From: Allobosea sp. WAO
Lineage (GTDB): Bacteria > Pseudomonadota > Alphaproteobacteria > Rhizobiales > Beijerinckiaceae
Direction of reading: 5' to 3'
Length of the DNA: 64,000 nt
Assembly: GCF_001509835.1 (NCBI RefSeq)
Contig: NZ_JXTJ01000012.1
Span: 1 to 64,000, forward strand
A program made the translations under genes and the position numbers. Shown one piece after another: positions 18,145 through 27,177 of this stretch (the stretch's first letter is position 1; each line of letters begins with the position of its first letter). The notes below the pieces were generated by a model. It was not told the DNA's origin. It made no database searches and worked only from the letters and a program-made list of their open reading frames with translations.

Positions 18145-18183
18145 GCACTCAAATGGCAGTGCGAAGCCCTGCCATTTGAGTGC
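18145..18183. repeat. Perfect 15-bp hairpin between rsfS and rlmH
   Basis: Bases 18145-18159 (GCACTCAAATGGCAG) and 18169-18183 are exact reverse complements with a 9-base loop. No T-run follows on either strand. It begins 25 bases upstream of the rlmH start, so it may be an mRNA processing or attenuation structure, or half of a composite repeat with the element at 18210-18258. Confidence 0.7.
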
Positions 18184-18209
18184 TGAATCCGTCTCTGTCC
18201 AAAGAGCTG

Positions 18210-18258
18210 GAGCAGGATTCATGCGAAAAACCGGTTCCCACTTTTTCGCATCCTGCTC
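18210..18258. repeat. Alphaproteobacterial intergenic palindromic repeat
   Basis: GAGCAGG (18210-18216) and ATGCGAAAAA (18221-18230) pair with TTTTTCGCAT (18242-18251) and CCTGCTC (18252-18258), leaving a 4-base bulge and an 11-base loop containing CCGGTT. This matches a repeat type I recall as widespread in Rhizobiales intergenic regions (GAGCATGAT...CGGAAAACCGG...). It ends at the rsfS stop codon and can act as a transcript 3' structure. Confidence 0.65.
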
Positions 18259-18734
18259 TAACCGACCAGGCGCTCATGCGGCCGGTCGGCGCCCCACATC
18301 TTCTCGAGGTTGTAGAACTGGCGCACTTCCGGACGGAAGACGTGGATGATGATGTCGCCGGTGTCGATCAGCACCCAGTCGCAAGCGGGGACGCCCTCGA
18401 TCTTGGGGGAGGGCTGGCCGGCCTTCTTGAAGGCCTCGACGAGACTGTCCGCGATCGCGCCGACGTGACGGTTGACCGTGCCGGATGCAATGATCATGGC
18501 GTCGGCCAGCGAAGTCTTCCCGACGAGGTCGATGACCGTGATGTCCTCGGCCTTCATGTCCTCTAGGACCTGGCGCGCAAGGGTTACGCCGGCCGCGGCC
18601 GGATGATCAGCTGCGGTGGCCGGCGCCAGCGGCTCGGAGCCTGCTTCGCCGAGGTTTTGACGGGTCAGAGCCGTGTCCTCACGTGACGACGCGCTCAGGG
18701 CGCGACCTGTCCAATCTACGCTTTCAGGGGGCAT
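18258..18734 (-). CDS. rsfS: Ribosomal silencing factor RsfS
   Basis: A 158-residue protein of the Iojap/RsfS family. It binds uL14 on the 50S subunit and blocks subunit joining during starvation. The conserved core spans residues about 52-150 (KAEDITVIDLVGKTSLADAM, IASGTVNRHV, WVLIDTGDIIIHVF, YNLEKMW). The first 50 residues are a poorly conserved extension, so a shorter start is possible. It starts 3 bases after the nadD stop. Confidence 0.93.
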   Translation of the reverse strand: MPPESVDWTGRALSASSREDTALTRQNLGEAGSEPLAPATAADHPAAAGVTLARQVLEDMKAEDITVIDLVGKTSLADAMIIASGTVNRHVGAIADSLVEAFKKAGQPSPKIEGVPACDWVLIDTGDIIIHVFRPEVRQFYNLEKMWGADRPHERLVG

Positions 18735-18737
18735 AAT

Positions 18738-19349
18738 TCAATCGTTTTCGGCGTTTTCGCGCAATTGCGTCGAGGAAAGGTCCGAGCGCTTGCCGTGTAG
18801 GAAGATCCAGGCGGGAGGGGTGCGCACGGCGAGCGCGCCGCCCTGATTCTCGGGAAGCCGCCAGCGCGCCAGCCAGTTGCCGGCAGGCGAAGAGACCGAG
18901 CGATGGGTCGAGCCCGGCCTGTCGATCACGGCGATCGGCATCATCCTGGCGATGGTGCGCCACTCGTTCCAGCGGTGGAAGCTGGCGAGATTGTCGGAGC
19001 CCATAATCCAGACGAAACGCACGCCGGGGCAGCGCCGCTTCAGCGCGCGCAGCGTGTCGGCAGTATAACGGGTGCGCAGGTTGGCCTCGACGCCGGTAAT
19101 GTGGATCCGGCCATGGTCGGCGAGGTTGCGGGCGAAGGCGATGCGCTCGGCCAGAGGCGGCAAGGCGCGGTTGTCCTTCAGCGGATTGCCGGGGCTCACC
19201 AGCCACCAGACGCGGTCGAGCTGGAGCCGGCGCAGCGCCGTCAGGCTCGCCATCCTGTGCCCGTCATGGGCCGGATTGAAGGAGCCGCCGAACAGGCCGA
19301 TGCGCAGGCCGGGCGCGTAGGGCGGCAGGCGCAGATCATCGGTGCTCAC
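18738..19349 (-). CDS. nadD: Nicotinate-nucleotide adenylyltransferase NadD
   Basis: A 203-residue nucleotidyltransferase that forms deamido-NAD from nicotinate mononucleotide and ATP. It has the N-terminal [11 protein letters not shown] (the HxGH-type site) preceded by GLFGG, the [11 protein letters not shown] segment and the SSTQLR C-terminal motif (ISSTxIR equivalent). ATGA overlap with proA upstream and 3-base spacing to rsfS place it in the proBA-nadD-rsfS operon. Confidence 0.94.
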   Translation of the reverse strand: MSTDDLRLPPYAPGLRIGLFGGSFNPAHDGHRMASLTALRRLQLDRVWWLVSPGNPLKDNRALPPLAERIAFARNLADHGRIHITGVEANLRTRYTADTLRALKRRCPGVRFVWIMGSDNLASFHRWNEWRTIARMMPIAVIDRPGSTHRSVSSPAGNWLARWRLPENQGGALAVRTPPAWIFLHGKRSDLSSTQLRENAEND

Positions 19350-20653
19350 GGGCGCGTCTGGCCCCGGCCGTGGACGCAGTATTTGAACGAGCAGAGCTGC
19401 TCGACGCCGACCGGGCCGCGCGCATGCATGCGGCCAGTGGCGATGCCGATCTCGGCGCCGAAGCCGAATTCGCCGCCATCGGCGAACTGGGTCGAGGCAT
19501 TGTGCAGGACGATCGCCGAGTCGACCTCGGCGAGGAAGCGCCGCGCCGCCGCCTCGTCCTGGGCGACGATGGCGTCGGTGTGGTGGGAGCCGTAGCGCTC
19601 GATATGATCGATCGCCGCATCGAGGTTCGGAACGACCTTCGCCGCGATGATGCGGTCGAGATATTCGGTGCCCCAGTCCTCCTCGCTCGCCGGGGTGACC
19701 CGGGCGTCGGCCGTCTGGCAGACTGCATCGCCCCGCACCGCGCAGCCGGCGTCGAGCAGGGCGGCGAGCAGCGGCTTCAGATGCGTTGCGGCGCAGGCTT
19801 CGTCGACGAGCAACGTCTCCGCCGCGCCGCAGACGCCGGTGCGACGCAGCTTGGCGTTGAGCAGGATCTCCCGGGCCATGGCGAGATCGGCGGTGGCATG
19901 GACATAGACATGACAGTTGCCGTCGAGATGGGCGAAGACCGGCACGCGCGCATCGGACTGTACGCGCGCGACCAGGCTCTTGCCGCCGCGCGGCACGACG
20001 ACGTCGACATTGCCGTCAAGCCCGGCAAGGATCTCGCCAACGGCGGAGCGGTCGCGGCTGGGCACGAGCTGGATCGCATCACGCGGCAGGCCGGCGGCGA
20101 CAAGCCCGTCCTGCATCGCGGCAGCGATCTCGGTCGAGGTCCGGAAGCTGTCGGAGCCGGCGCGCAGGATCGCGACATTGCCGCTCTTGAGGCACAGGGC
20201 GCCGGCATCGGCGGTGACGTTCGGGCGGCTTTCGAAAATCACGGCGACGACGCCGAGCGGTGTCGCGACGCGTTCGAAAAACAGGCCGTTCGGCTGGGTC
20301 CAGCTCGCCAGCACTCGGCCGATCGGGTCAGGCAGGGCGGCGATGCCGGCGACGGCTTCGGCGATCGCCGCAAGGCGGGCTTCGTCGAGGGCGAGCCGGT
20401 CGAGATAGGCGTCGTTCTGGCCGGCGGCGCGGGCTTCGTCGAGATCCTGCCGGTTGGCGGCGAGGATGGCGTCCGAGCGGGCGCGCAGCGCCGCAGCGAT
20501 GGCGCGCAGGGCCTCGTCGCGCTGTGCGCCGGTGGTTGTGCCGAGGTGGCGGGCGGCGGCGCGGGCGCGCCGGCCGAGCTCGCGCATCAAGGCCACGATC
20601 CCGCCGTTCTCGTTGCTCGCCTCAGGCGGGCGCGTCGCGCTCTTGCTGGTCAT
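19346..20653 (-). CDS. proA: Gamma-glutamyl phosphate reductase ProA
   Basis: A 435-residue aldehyde-dehydrogenase-like enzyme, second step of proline synthesis from glutamate. It has [20 protein letters not shown], the catalytic Cys in [12 protein letters not shown], and the C-terminal [20 protein letters not shown] and CSFKYCVHG. Its ATG overlaps the proB stop and its stop overlaps nadD, both by 4 bases, indicating translational coupling along the operon. Confidence 0.96.
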   Translation of the reverse strand: MTSKSATRPPEASNENGGIVALMRELGRRARAAARHLGTTTGAQRDEALRAIAAALRARSDAILAANRQDLDEARAAGQNDAYLDRLALDEARLAAIAEAVAGIAALPDPIGRVLASWTQPNGLFFERVATPLGVVAVIFESRPNVTADAGALCLKSGNVAILRAGSDSFRTSTEIAAAMQDGLVAAGLPRDAIQLVPSRDRSAVGEILAGLDGNVDVVVPRGGKSLVARVQSDARVPVFAHLDGNCHVYVHATADLAMAREILLNAKLRRTGVCGAAETLLVDEACAATHLKPLLAALLDAGCAVRGDAVCQTADARVTPASEEDWGTEYLDRIIAAKVVPNLDAAIDHIERYGSHHTDAIVAQDEAAARRFLAEVDSAIVLHNASTQFADGGEFGFGAEIGIATGRMHARGPVGVEQLCSFKYCVHGRGQTRP

Positions 20654-21810
20654 GATCCCGTCGTGCCCACTCGGTCGCCGCGATCGTAGCCGAGGCGTAG
20701 CGCCATGTCGTCCCGGTGAATCATCTCGGCCCGGCCGGGATAGCCCAGCACCGAAGCGATATCGCGGGAGGCCTTGCCGAGGACGCGTCCCGCCTCCTCG
20801 GCATCATAGGCGACCAGCCCGCGTCCGAGCTCGCTGCCGTCGCCGGCGCGGATGACCACGGCGTCGCCGCGGCTGAAATTGCCTTCGATCTGGGTGACGC
20901 CGACCGGCAGCAGGCTGGCGCCGCCGCGCAGCGCCCGGGCGGCACCTTCGTCGACGTGAAGCACGCCGCGCGGCTCGAGCGTGCCGGCGATCCAGGTCTT
21001 GCGCGCCGTTGCCGGCGTCGACCCGCTGAGGAACCATGTGCATCGACCGCCCTGCGCGACCTGGCGCAGCGGGTTCTTGCCGCGCCCGTCGGCGATCAGC
21101 ATGTGAGCTCCGCCGGCGGTGGCGATCTTGCCGGCCTCTATCTTGGTGCGCATGCCGCCGCGCGAGAGTTCGGAGGCCGCGCCGCCGGCCATCGCCTCGA
21201 TCGCGGGCGTGATCGCGGGCACGACCGGAATCAGCTGCGCAGTCGGGTCGGATTGCGGCGGGGCGGTGTAGAGCCCGTCGATATCCGAGAACAGCACGAG
21301 CAGGTCGGCGCCGGCCATGGTCGCGACGCGCGCCGCCAGCCGGTCATTGTCGCCATAGCGGATCTCGGAGGTGGCGACGGTGTCGTTCTCGTTGATCACC
21401 GGCACGGCGCGCAGGTCGAGCAGGCGGCCGAGCGTGGCGCGGGCGTTGAGGTAGCGCCGACGTTCCTCGGTATCGGCGAGGGTCAGCAGGACCTGCCCGG
21501 CGATCAGCCCGTGATGGCCGAGCGATTCGGCCCAGTTGCGGGCAAGGGCGATCTGGCCGATGGCAGCTGCCGCCTGGCTTTCCTCGAGCTTGAGGGCGCC
21601 CGCCGGCAGCTTGAGCACGGTGCGGCCGAGCGCGATCGCGCCCGAGGAGACGACGAGCACATCGGCGCCGCTGGCGTGCAGCTCGGCAAGGTCCTCCGCC
21701 AACGCCGCGAGCCAGGCATGGCGCAGCCGGCCGCCGGCGCGGTCGACGAGCAGGGAGGAGCCGACCTTGACGACGACGCGGCGGAACTGGCGAAGGGCGG
21801 GGATGCTCAC
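20650..21810 (-). CDS. proB: Glutamate 5-kinase ProB
   Basis: About 386 residues from GTG 21810, where the family start pattern begins ([21 protein letters not shown]). Kinase signatures are [34 protein letters not shown] and SDIDGLYT, followed by a C-terminal PUA domain (about residues 290-370). The enzyme phosphorylates glutamate for proline synthesis and is normally feedback-inhibited by proline. The frame stays open to 22152 but the extra 114 residues are not family-like. No good ribosome site is visible, so the start is uncertain by a few codons. Confidence 0.92.
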   Translation of the reverse strand: MSIPALRQFRRVVVKVGSSLLVDRAGGRLRHAWLAALAEDLAELHASGADVLVVSSGAIALGRTVLKLPAGALKLEESQAAAAIGQIALARNWAESLGHHGLIAGQVLLTLADTEERRRYLNARATLGRLLDLRAVPVINENDTVATSEIRYGDNDRLAARVATMAGADLLVLFSDIDGLYTAPPQSDPTAQLIPVVPAITPAIEAMAGGAASELSRGGMRTKIEAGKIATAGGAHMLIADGRGKNPLRQVAQGGRCTWFLSGSTPATARKTWIAGTLEPRGVLHVDEGAARALRGGASLLPVGVTQIEGNFSRGDAVVIRAGDGSELGRGLVAYDAEEAGRVLGKASRDIASVLGYPGRAEMIHRDDMALRLGYDRGDRVGTTGS

Positions 21811-22321
21811 GCGGATGGACCGGGCAGGACAGGGAAAGCGGGTACCGAGCGGTACCGTCTTGGCGAAATCGCGACGGTTGTAAAGCCGTACGACAGGCAG
21901 AGCGGGCGTTGCGAGCGGTGTTTGCGGGAGACGGCGCCGCGCGGGGCGCATGGCGGCCATCGGTATGCGCGACGGGTCGGTGGGCTCGGCTCTGGCGCTT
22001 TCGCGGCGGGCAGGCGCGAGCGCGGTTAGAGGGCTGGCTGCAGCGGTAAAGCAGAATAATGCAGCATTATCAAGTAATTGGATTTGTGGCGTCGGGTGCG
22101 TTACGGCCGGGCGGTCGCCGGCGCCGGTAGTCCCCGGATCGGGGATTGGCACGCGCCGGGCTGTCGGTCGGCAGACAAAATGCAGTGAAAAGGCGACTTA
22201 TTGCCACTTATGGACACGGATGCACTGGCGCTTTGGGCCTCAGTCTGCTACCGCACCGCGCAGTTCGAGGGACTGCCGACTGCTTGGCCCCTCCCATTCA
22301 GTCCCTTGTCAGGAGAAATGC
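21811..22321. other. 511-base intergenic region between divergent proB and rpsU
   Basis: No convincing gene is seen here; frames on both strands lack family similarity. An AT-richer patch near 22045-22090 contains the palindrome at 22056-22070 and could hold promoters for rpsU. In many relatives obgE lies upstream of proB, but it is absent here. Confidence 0.5.
22056..22070. promoter_or_regulatory. 15-bp palindrome upstream of rpsU
   Basis: ATAATGC-A-GCATTAT is a perfect palindrome around a central A in an otherwise GC-rich region, about 250 bases upstream of rpsU. It could be an operator; no cognate regulator is evident nearby. Confidence 0.35.
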
Positions 22322-22585
22322 ATGCAGGTTCTCGTGCGCGACAACAATGTCGACCAGGCCCTCCGAGTTCTGAAGAAGAAGATGCAGCGCGAGGGCGTGT
22401 TTCGCGAGATGAAGCGCCGGGCCGCCTATGAGAAGCCGTCGGAGCAGCGCGTCCGCGAGAAGGCCGACGCCATTCGTCGCGCTCGCAAGCTCGCCCGCAA
22501 GCAGGCTCAGCGCGAAGGCCTGATCGCCGCGCCGAAGCCGAAGGTTCTGAAGCCCCGCCCTGGCGTCGCAGCAGCCCCGCGTTGA
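22322..22585 (+). CDS. rpsU: 30S ribosomal protein bS21
   Basis: An 87-residue ribosomal protein with the canonical N terminus [20 protein letters not shown] and a highly basic helical body ([11 protein letters not shown]). The Lys/Pro/Ala tail is typical of alphaproteobacterial S21. AGGAGA lies upstream with good spacing before ATG 22322. It is followed by the DUF6481 gene. Confidence 0.96.
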   Translation: MQVLVRDNNVDQALRVLKKKMQREGVFREMKRRAAYEKPSEQRVREKADAIRRARKLARKQAQREGLIAAPKPKVLKPRPGVAAAPR

Positions 22586-22668
22586 GCTCAGTACCAAAGT
22601 CTGGCGATTTGCCGTAAGCGCAGCGCGCGGACGGCATCCTCGCCCGTACAGCAAAGAGAAGAGAAGCC

Positions 22669-23043
22669 TTGAAGAACCCGAACGACCGCCATTTCACCGA
22701 TCGCCAGGCCAATTCCGCGAATGCGAAGAAGGCCCTGCTGGAGCGCTTCAAGAAGCGCCCCGGCCCGGATGATCCCGTGATGGTGCAGCGTCGGGCCGAA
22801 AGGCAGGCGATCGCCGATGCGCGCGCCGTGCGCGATGCCGAGAAGGAAGCGGCTCGTCTCGAGGCCGAGCGTCTCGCTGCGATCGAGCAGGCCGCTCGTG
22901 AGGAAGCCGAGCGGCTGGCCGAAATCGAGCGCGAGGCGATCCGCAAGGCCGAGCAGGCCAAGCGCGATGCCGAGCGTCCGCGCCGCGTGCTGCTCGAGGC
23001 CGTGCAGTACATGGAAATGCGAGTCGCCGGCAAACGCCGCTGA
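22669..23043 (+). CDS. DUF6481 family protein
   Basis: A 124-residue, strongly charged protein, almost entirely helical and rich in Ala/Glu/Arg (EAARLEAERLAAIEQ), so probably a coiled coil. The N terminus MKNPNDRHFTDRQANSANAK is the recognisable family signature. The start is TTG 22669 with GAAGAGAAG upstream; the first ATG would remove the conserved N terminus. It lies 83 bases after rpsU and ends 49 bases before a strong terminator, so it may be co-transcribed with rpsU. Function unknown. Confidence 0.8.
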   Translation: MKNPNDRHFTDRQANSANAKKALLERFKKRPGPDDPVMVQRRAERQAIADARAVRDAEKEAARLEAERLAAIEQAAREEAERLAEIEREAIRKAEQAKRDAERPRRVLLEAVQYMEMRVAGKRR

Positions 23044-23092
23044 GTTAGCGCTGTCGCCGCAAGGGCGGCGAAATCTCGAGAGTTTCTTGATG

Positions 23093-23125
23093 AAAACCCG
23101 CCCGGCCATGCCGGGCGGGTTTTTT
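23093..23125 (+). terminator. Rho-independent terminator after rpsU-DUF6481
   Basis: Bases 23093-23106 (AAAACCCGCCCGGC) pair perfectly with 23110-23123 around the 3-base loop CAT, and the right arm runs into six T residues. A textbook intrinsic terminator. Confidence 0.93.
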
Positions 23126-23360
23126 GCTCGGCGACGACTTTCCGTATTCCTTAGCGTCATCTTGATGGTGCGACGCGATAAAACATGCGCTTTCAGTGCT
23201 TTGTTTCCGTGCGGGAACAGCACTCATTCCCTTCTGCGCTCATTCCTTCGACTAATTGCCCCTTGCCAGATGCGCGGGGCCAATAAACTCTGGAAGCTGG
23301 CCAGCAGAGCCGCAAACAAATGCACGCCGGTCGAACGGCGCAGCTTCTGGGGAGAGAACT
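23126..23360 (+). promoter_or_regulatory. Promoter region of the TRAP transporter operon
   Basis: A gene-free stretch upstream of dctP. A plausible sigma-70-type pair is CTTGCC (23272-23277) and TAAACT (23284-23289 region) if the -35 is shifted slightly, although spacing is short. CTCATTCC occurs twice as a direct repeat (23223-23230 and 23239-23246, 16 bases apart) and may be a regulator site. No regulator gene adjoins it. Confidence 0.35.
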
Positions 23361-24476
23361 ATGACTTCCGAACCGACGAAGACGCGCGCCAGCCGGCGCA
23401 ACTTCCTCAAGGTCGCCGGGCTCGCGGGGGCTGGCGCCGTTGCCATGCCGCAGGTCAGCCGGGCGCAGACCGTGACCTGGAAATTCCAGTCGACCTGGCC
23501 GACCAAGGACATCTTCCACGAATTCGCCGGCGACTTCGCCAAGCGCGTCAATGACATGTCCGGCGGCCGGCTGAAGATGGACGTGCTCGCCGCCGGCGCC
23601 GTCGTGCCGGCCTTCCAGATGCAGGACGCGGTCGCGGCCGGCATCCTCGACGGCGGCCACGGCGTCTCCGCCTATTGGTACGGCAAGAACAAGGCCTTCT
23701 CGCTGTTCGGCACACCGCCGGCGCTGGGTTGGGACGCCACCAACTTCCTCGGCTGGATGAACTATGGCGGCGGCTACGATCTCTACAACGACCTCGTCCA
23801 GAACCAGCTCAAGCTGAATCTGGTCGGCTTCTTCTCCGGGCCGATGCCGTGCCAGCCGCTCGGCTGGTTCAAGAAGGAGCTGAAGACCGCTGACGACTTC
23901 AAGGGGCTGAAATACCGCACCGTCGGCCTCGCCGCCGATCTGAAGCGCGAAATGGGCGCCGCGGTCACCATCCTCGCCGGCGGCGAGATCGTGCCGGCGC
24001 TGGAGCGCGGCGTGATCGACGGGGCGGAGTTCAACAACCCGTCCTCCGACTCGATCCTCGGCTTCCAGGACGTCGCCAAGGTCTACATGCTGCAGAGCTA
24101 CCATCAGGCGGCGGAAAGCTTCGAGCTGCTCTTCAACAAGACCAAGTTCGATGCGCTCGCTCCTGAGCTCAAGGCGATGGTGAAGTTCGCGGCGGAGTCA
24201 GCGTCCTCGGACATGAACTGGAAGGCGCTCGACCGCTATTCCAAGGATATCGAGGCCTTGCGCGCCAAGGGCGTCAATGTCGTCGCGACGCCGGAGGCGA
24301 TCCTGAAGGCGCAGCTCGCGGCCTGGGACAAGGTTCTGGAGAAGCTCGGCGGGGAAAGCCCCTTCTTCAAGAAGGTGGTGGATTCGCAGAAGGACTGGGT
24401 CAAGCGCACCGTTTCCTACCAGAGGCTCAACGAGCCCTCGCGCGAGCTCGCCTTCAACCACTTCTTCAAGACCTGA
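23361..24476 (+). CDS. TRAP transporter substrate-binding protein (DctP family)
   Basis: A 371-residue periplasmic binding protein with a Tat-type signal (SRRNFLK at residues 11-17, hydrophobic AGLAGAGAVAM, cleavage near SRAQ). Mature features include TWPTKD at the N terminus, the TRAP-family Arg region (GLKYRTVGL, ligand carboxylate-binding Arg) and IDGAEFNNPSSD. ATG 23361 follows GGGGAGAG. Ligand unknown; the sequence style suggests an organic or keto acid group. First gene of a P-Q-M operon. Confidence 0.92.
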   Translation: MTSEPTKTRASRRNFLKVAGLAGAGAVAMPQVSRAQTVTWKFQSTWPTKDIFHEFAGDFAKRVNDMSGGRLKMDVLAAGAVVPAFQMQDAVAAGILDGGHGVSAYWYGKNKAFSLFGTPPALGWDATNFLGWMNYGGGYDLYNDLVQNQLKLNLVGFFSGPMPCQPLGWFKKELKTADDFKGLKYRTVGLAADLKREMGAAVTILAGGEIVPALERGVIDGAEFNNPSSDSILGFQDVAKVYMLQSYHQAAESFELLFNKTKFDALAPELKAMVKFAAESASSDMNWKALDRYSKDIEALRAKGVNVVATPEAILKAQLAAWDKVLEKLGGESPFFKKVVDSQKDWVKRTVSYQRLNEPSRELAFNHFFKT

Positions 24477-24502
24477 TCAGGTCCGCTCGATGAAGATCCG
24501 CT

Positions 24503-24522
24503 CGCCATCCCTTGCGATGGCG
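24503..24522 (+). promoter_or_regulatory. Small hairpin between TRAP binding-protein and permease genes
   Basis: CGCCATC (24503-24509) pairs with GATGGCG (24516-24522) in the 90-base gap. Such hairpins commonly stabilise the upstream message and lower permease expression relative to the abundant binding protein. That effect is inferred. Confidence 0.4.
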
Positions 24523-24566
24523 GGCGTTCTGCGCCCTCGATTCCAAGCAGCAGGCAGCGGATACGC

Positions 24567-25160
24567 ATGGGACTGATCCTCGCGATCGACAAGGTGAACA
24601 CCGCCATCGGCAAGCTCGCCGGCTGGACCATCCTGATCCTGACCCTGGCGATCAGCTACGAGGTCTTCGCGCGCTACGTGCTGCGCGCGCCGACCGAATG
24701 GGCCTTCGACGTCAGCTACATCCTCTACGGCACGCTGTTCATGCTGGCCGGGCCCTATGCGCTTGCCCGTAACGCCCATGTCCGCGGCGACTTCCTCTAC
24801 CGGCAGTGGGCGCCGCGCACGCAGGCGCGGCTCGATCTGGCGCTCTACTTCATCTTCTTCTTCCCCGGCATCATCGCGCTGGCCTGGGCCGGCTACAAGT
24901 TCGCAGCCTTCTCTTGGATGATTGGCGAGCACTCCTCGAATTCGCCGAACGGCCCGCCGCTCTACCATTTCAAGTCGCTGATCCCGATCGCCGGCGTGCT
25001 GATGACGGTGCAGGGCCTGGCGGAGGTCGCTCGCTGCGTCATCTGCCTGCGCACCGGCGAATGGCCGCCGCGGCTGCACGATGTCGAGGAAACCGAAAAG
25101 CTCATTCTCGAACAGGCTGCGGCCGCGCAGGGCGCGCCCGAAGCCGGGAAAGCGATCTGA
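24567..25160 (+). CDS. TRAP transporter small permease (DctQ family)
   Basis: A 197-residue membrane protein with four predicted transmembrane helices and the DctQ-type patterns ISYEVFARYVL, NAHVRGDF and PLYHFKSLIPIAG. The C-terminal cytoplasmic tail is Ala/Glu-rich. The ribosome site upstream of ATG 24567 is weak. The TGA overlaps the start of the large permease (TGATG), indicating coupled translation. Confidence 0.9.
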   Translation: MGLILAIDKVNTAIGKLAGWTILILTLAISYEVFARYVLRAPTEWAFDVSYILYGTLFMLAGPYALARNAHVRGDFLYRQWAPRTQARLDLALYFIFFFPGIIALAWAGYKFAAFSWMIGEHSSNSPNGPPLYHFKSLIPIAGVLMTVQGLAEVARCVICLRTGEWPPRLHDVEETEKLILEQAAAAQGAPEAGKAI

Positions 25161-26491
25161 TGCTGCTTGGCATGGGTAATCCCGAACTGGGCGTGCTGAT
25201 GCTCGTCCTGTTCATCGTCTTCATCATGCTCGGCTTCCCGATCGCCTTCACGCTGATGGCTCTCGGTGTCGGCTTTGGCTACTGGGCGATGGGCGACACG
25301 GTGTTCAACCTCGTGGTCCAGCGCACCTATTCGGTGATGGCCAACGACGTCCTGGTCTCGATCCCGCTCTTCATCTTCATGGGCTACATCATCGAGCGGG
25401 CGAACATCCTCGACAAATTGTTCCTCTCGATCCAGCTCGCGCTCGGCAATGTTCCGGGCTCACTTGCCATCGCGACGCTCGCGACCTGCGCGATCTTCGC
25501 GACCGCGACCGGCATCGTCGGGGCGGTGGTGACGCTGATGGGCCTGCTCGCCTTCCCGGCGATGCTGCGGGCGGGCTACGACGTCAAGCTCTCGGCCGGC
25601 GTGGTCTGCGCTGGCGGCTGCCTCGGCATCCTGATCCCGCCCTCGGTGATGCTGATCCTCTATGGCGCCACGGCGGGCGTCTCGGTGCCCAAGCTCTATG
25701 CCGGCGCGCTTTTCCCTGGGCTGCTGCTGGCGGGCATGTACATGCTCTATGTGCTGATCCGCTGCTGGCTGAACCCAGCGCTGGCGCCGAAGCTGCCGAA
25801 GGAGCAGACCGACGTGCCCTGGACCACGGTGGCCTGGGCGCTGGCGACCAGCTTCTTCCCGCTGACCCTGCTGATCATGTCGGTGCTGGGCGCGATCTTC
25901 TTCGGCATCGCGACGCCGACCGAGGCCGCCGCCGTCGGCTCGCTCGGCAGCCTGATCCTGGCGGCGGCCTATCGCTCGCTGACCTTCGGCAAGGTCAAGG
26001 AGTCCGTGATCCTGACGGCGCGGACCTCTGCGATGGTCTGCTGGCTCTTCGTCGGCTCCTTCATCTTCTCGTCGATCTTCGCCATCCTCGGTGGTCATGA
26101 GCCGATCAAGAATCTGGTCACGGCGCTGAACCTGTCGCCGACCATGTTCCTGATCGTCGCGCAGATCATCATCTTCATCCTCGGCTGGCCGCTGGAATGG
26201 ACCGAGATCATCGTGATCTTCGTGCCGATCTTCCTGCCGCTGCTGGAGTTCTTCAAGATCGATCCGCTGTTCTTCGGCATCCTGATCGCCCTGAACATCC
26301 AGACCTCGTTCCTGTCGCCGCCGGTTGCGATGGCGCCGTTCTACCTCAAGGGCATCGCGCCGCCGCATGTGACGATCAATCAGATCTTCTCCGGCGTGAT
26401 GCCCTATTTGGCGATCGTGCTGTTCGCGATGGTGGTGGTCTATGTCTTCCCGGGGATCGCGCTCTGGCTGCCGAAATATCTCTACGGCTAG
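25160..26491 (+). CDS. TRAP transporter large permease (DctM family)
   Basis: A 443-residue polytopic membrane protein of usual DctM length. It shows FPIAFTLMALGVGFGYW near the N terminus, VSIPLFIFMGYIIERANI, the GAVVTLMGLLAFPAMLRAGYD and GCLGILIPPSVMLILYG segments, and a C-terminal SPPVAMAPFYLKGIAP. The start ATG 25160 overlaps the DctQ stop by one base. It forms the sodium-coupled channel subunit of the TRAP system. Confidence 0.94.
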   Translation: MLLGMGNPELGVLMLVLFIVFIMLGFPIAFTLMALGVGFGYWAMGDTVFNLVVQRTYSVMANDVLVSIPLFIFMGYIIERANILDKLFLSIQLALGNVPGSLAIATLATCAIFATATGIVGAVVTLMGLLAFPAMLRAGYDVKLSAGVVCAGGCLGILIPPSVMLILYGATAGVSVPKLYAGALFPGLLLAGMYMLYVLIRCWLNPALAPKLPKEQTDVPWTTVAWALATSFFPLTLLIMSVLGAIFFGIATPTEAAAVGSLGSLILAAAYRSLTFGKVKESVILTARTSAMVCWLFVGSFIFSSIFAILGGHEPIKNLVTALNLSPTMFLIVAQIIIFILGWPLEWTEIIVIFVPIFLPLLEFFKIDPLFFGILIALNIQTSFLSPPVAMAPFYLKGIAPPHVTINQIFSGVMPYLAIVLFAMVVVYVFPGIALWLPKYLYG

Positions 26492-26512
26492 AGTTTCAGC
26501 TGTTCGAGAATT

Positions 26513-26636
26513 CTCAGCCCTCATCCTGAGGAGCGCTCCGCAGGAGCGCGTCTCGAAGGATGCTCCAGAAGGTTTGGGAGCATCCTGAAACATCCTTCGA
26601 GACGCCGCTACGCGGCTCCTCAGGATGAGGGCTGAG
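26513..26636. repeat. 124-bp nested palindromic repeat (copy 1)
   Basis: Outer 22-base arms at 26513-26534 and 26615-26636 are exact reverse complements. Inner 15-base arms (26548-26562 and 26591-26605) are also perfect, and a third pair (26558-26566 with 26577-26585) offers an alternative fold. It lies between convergent genes. A second, diverged copy of this element is at 46842-46953. It resembles short palindromic repeats common in Bosea/Bradyrhizobium-type genomes. Confidence 0.85.
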
Positions 26637-26652
26637 GTCGCTGTCTCGAGGC

Positions 26653-27177
26653 CTACTCCTCCGCGCGGAGGTCCTGGCCGCAGCGGAAGCCGGGCGCCTT
26701 CTCGTCGGCAAGGCGACGGGCGGCGGCATTGGCATCGCGGGCCCGGCCGTCGACGCTGCCGATGATGCAGGAGACGCCGTCGGCGCCGAGCCGGTAGACG
26801 ACGAGCCGGCTGCCGTCGAGCTTGCCGATATTCCGGCCAGTGGCATAGCGCAGGATCGCGGCCTGAGGCCGCCCGCCTTTCGGGCCGCGCCATTCGATTG
26901 TCCGGCCGGCCTCGAAGAAGCTCGCCTTGTCCGAGATCGGCTCGGCGATCGGCTTGGTGCTGAAATCGACCGAGGCCGAATCGTCGCCGGCCGTCCAGAT
27001 CACCGGAATGCCGGCCTTGCCGGCGCAGCGATGCACCGAGACGCCCTGGTCGTCCGGCTTCGTCTTGCGGCACTTGGCGTAGTCATGGGTGGTGTAGCTG
27101 CTGGTCCAGTCCTCCGCCGCGGCGCTGCCGCCGGCCAGGGCAAGGCAGAATCCGAATGCGATCGTCCTCATCGGCAT
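26653..27177 (-). CDS. Secreted hypothetical protein
   Basis: A 174-residue protein with a signal peptide (MPMRTIAFGFCLALAGGSAAA, cleavage near AAAED). The mature part is about 150 residues with four Cys (in YAKCRKT, HRCAG, SCIIG and FRCGQ) that could form two disulfides in the periplasm. No domain is recognised. ATG 27177 was chosen because it starts the signal peptide; the frame stays open further upstream. It is convergent with dctM across a repeat and divergent from the next small gene. Confidence 0.65.
   Translation of the reverse strand: MPMRTIAFGFCLALAGGSAAAEDWTSSYTTHDYAKCRKTKPDDQGVSVHRCAGKAGIPVIWTAGDDSASVDFSTKPIAEPISDKASFFEAGRTIEWRGPKGGRPQAAILRYATGRNIGKLDGSRLVVYRLGADGVSCIIGSVDGRARDANAAARRLADEKAPGFRCGQDLRAEE

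Noticed and set aside
21811-22152. N-terminal extension of ProB
   Set aside because: The frame is open but the additional 114 residues are unlike the family, and the kinase fold begins exactly at GTG 21810.
25460-27073. A 537-codon open frame opposite dctM
   Set aside because: Arg/Asp/His-rich composition and no domain; it spans the intergenic palindrome and an unrelated secreted protein gene.
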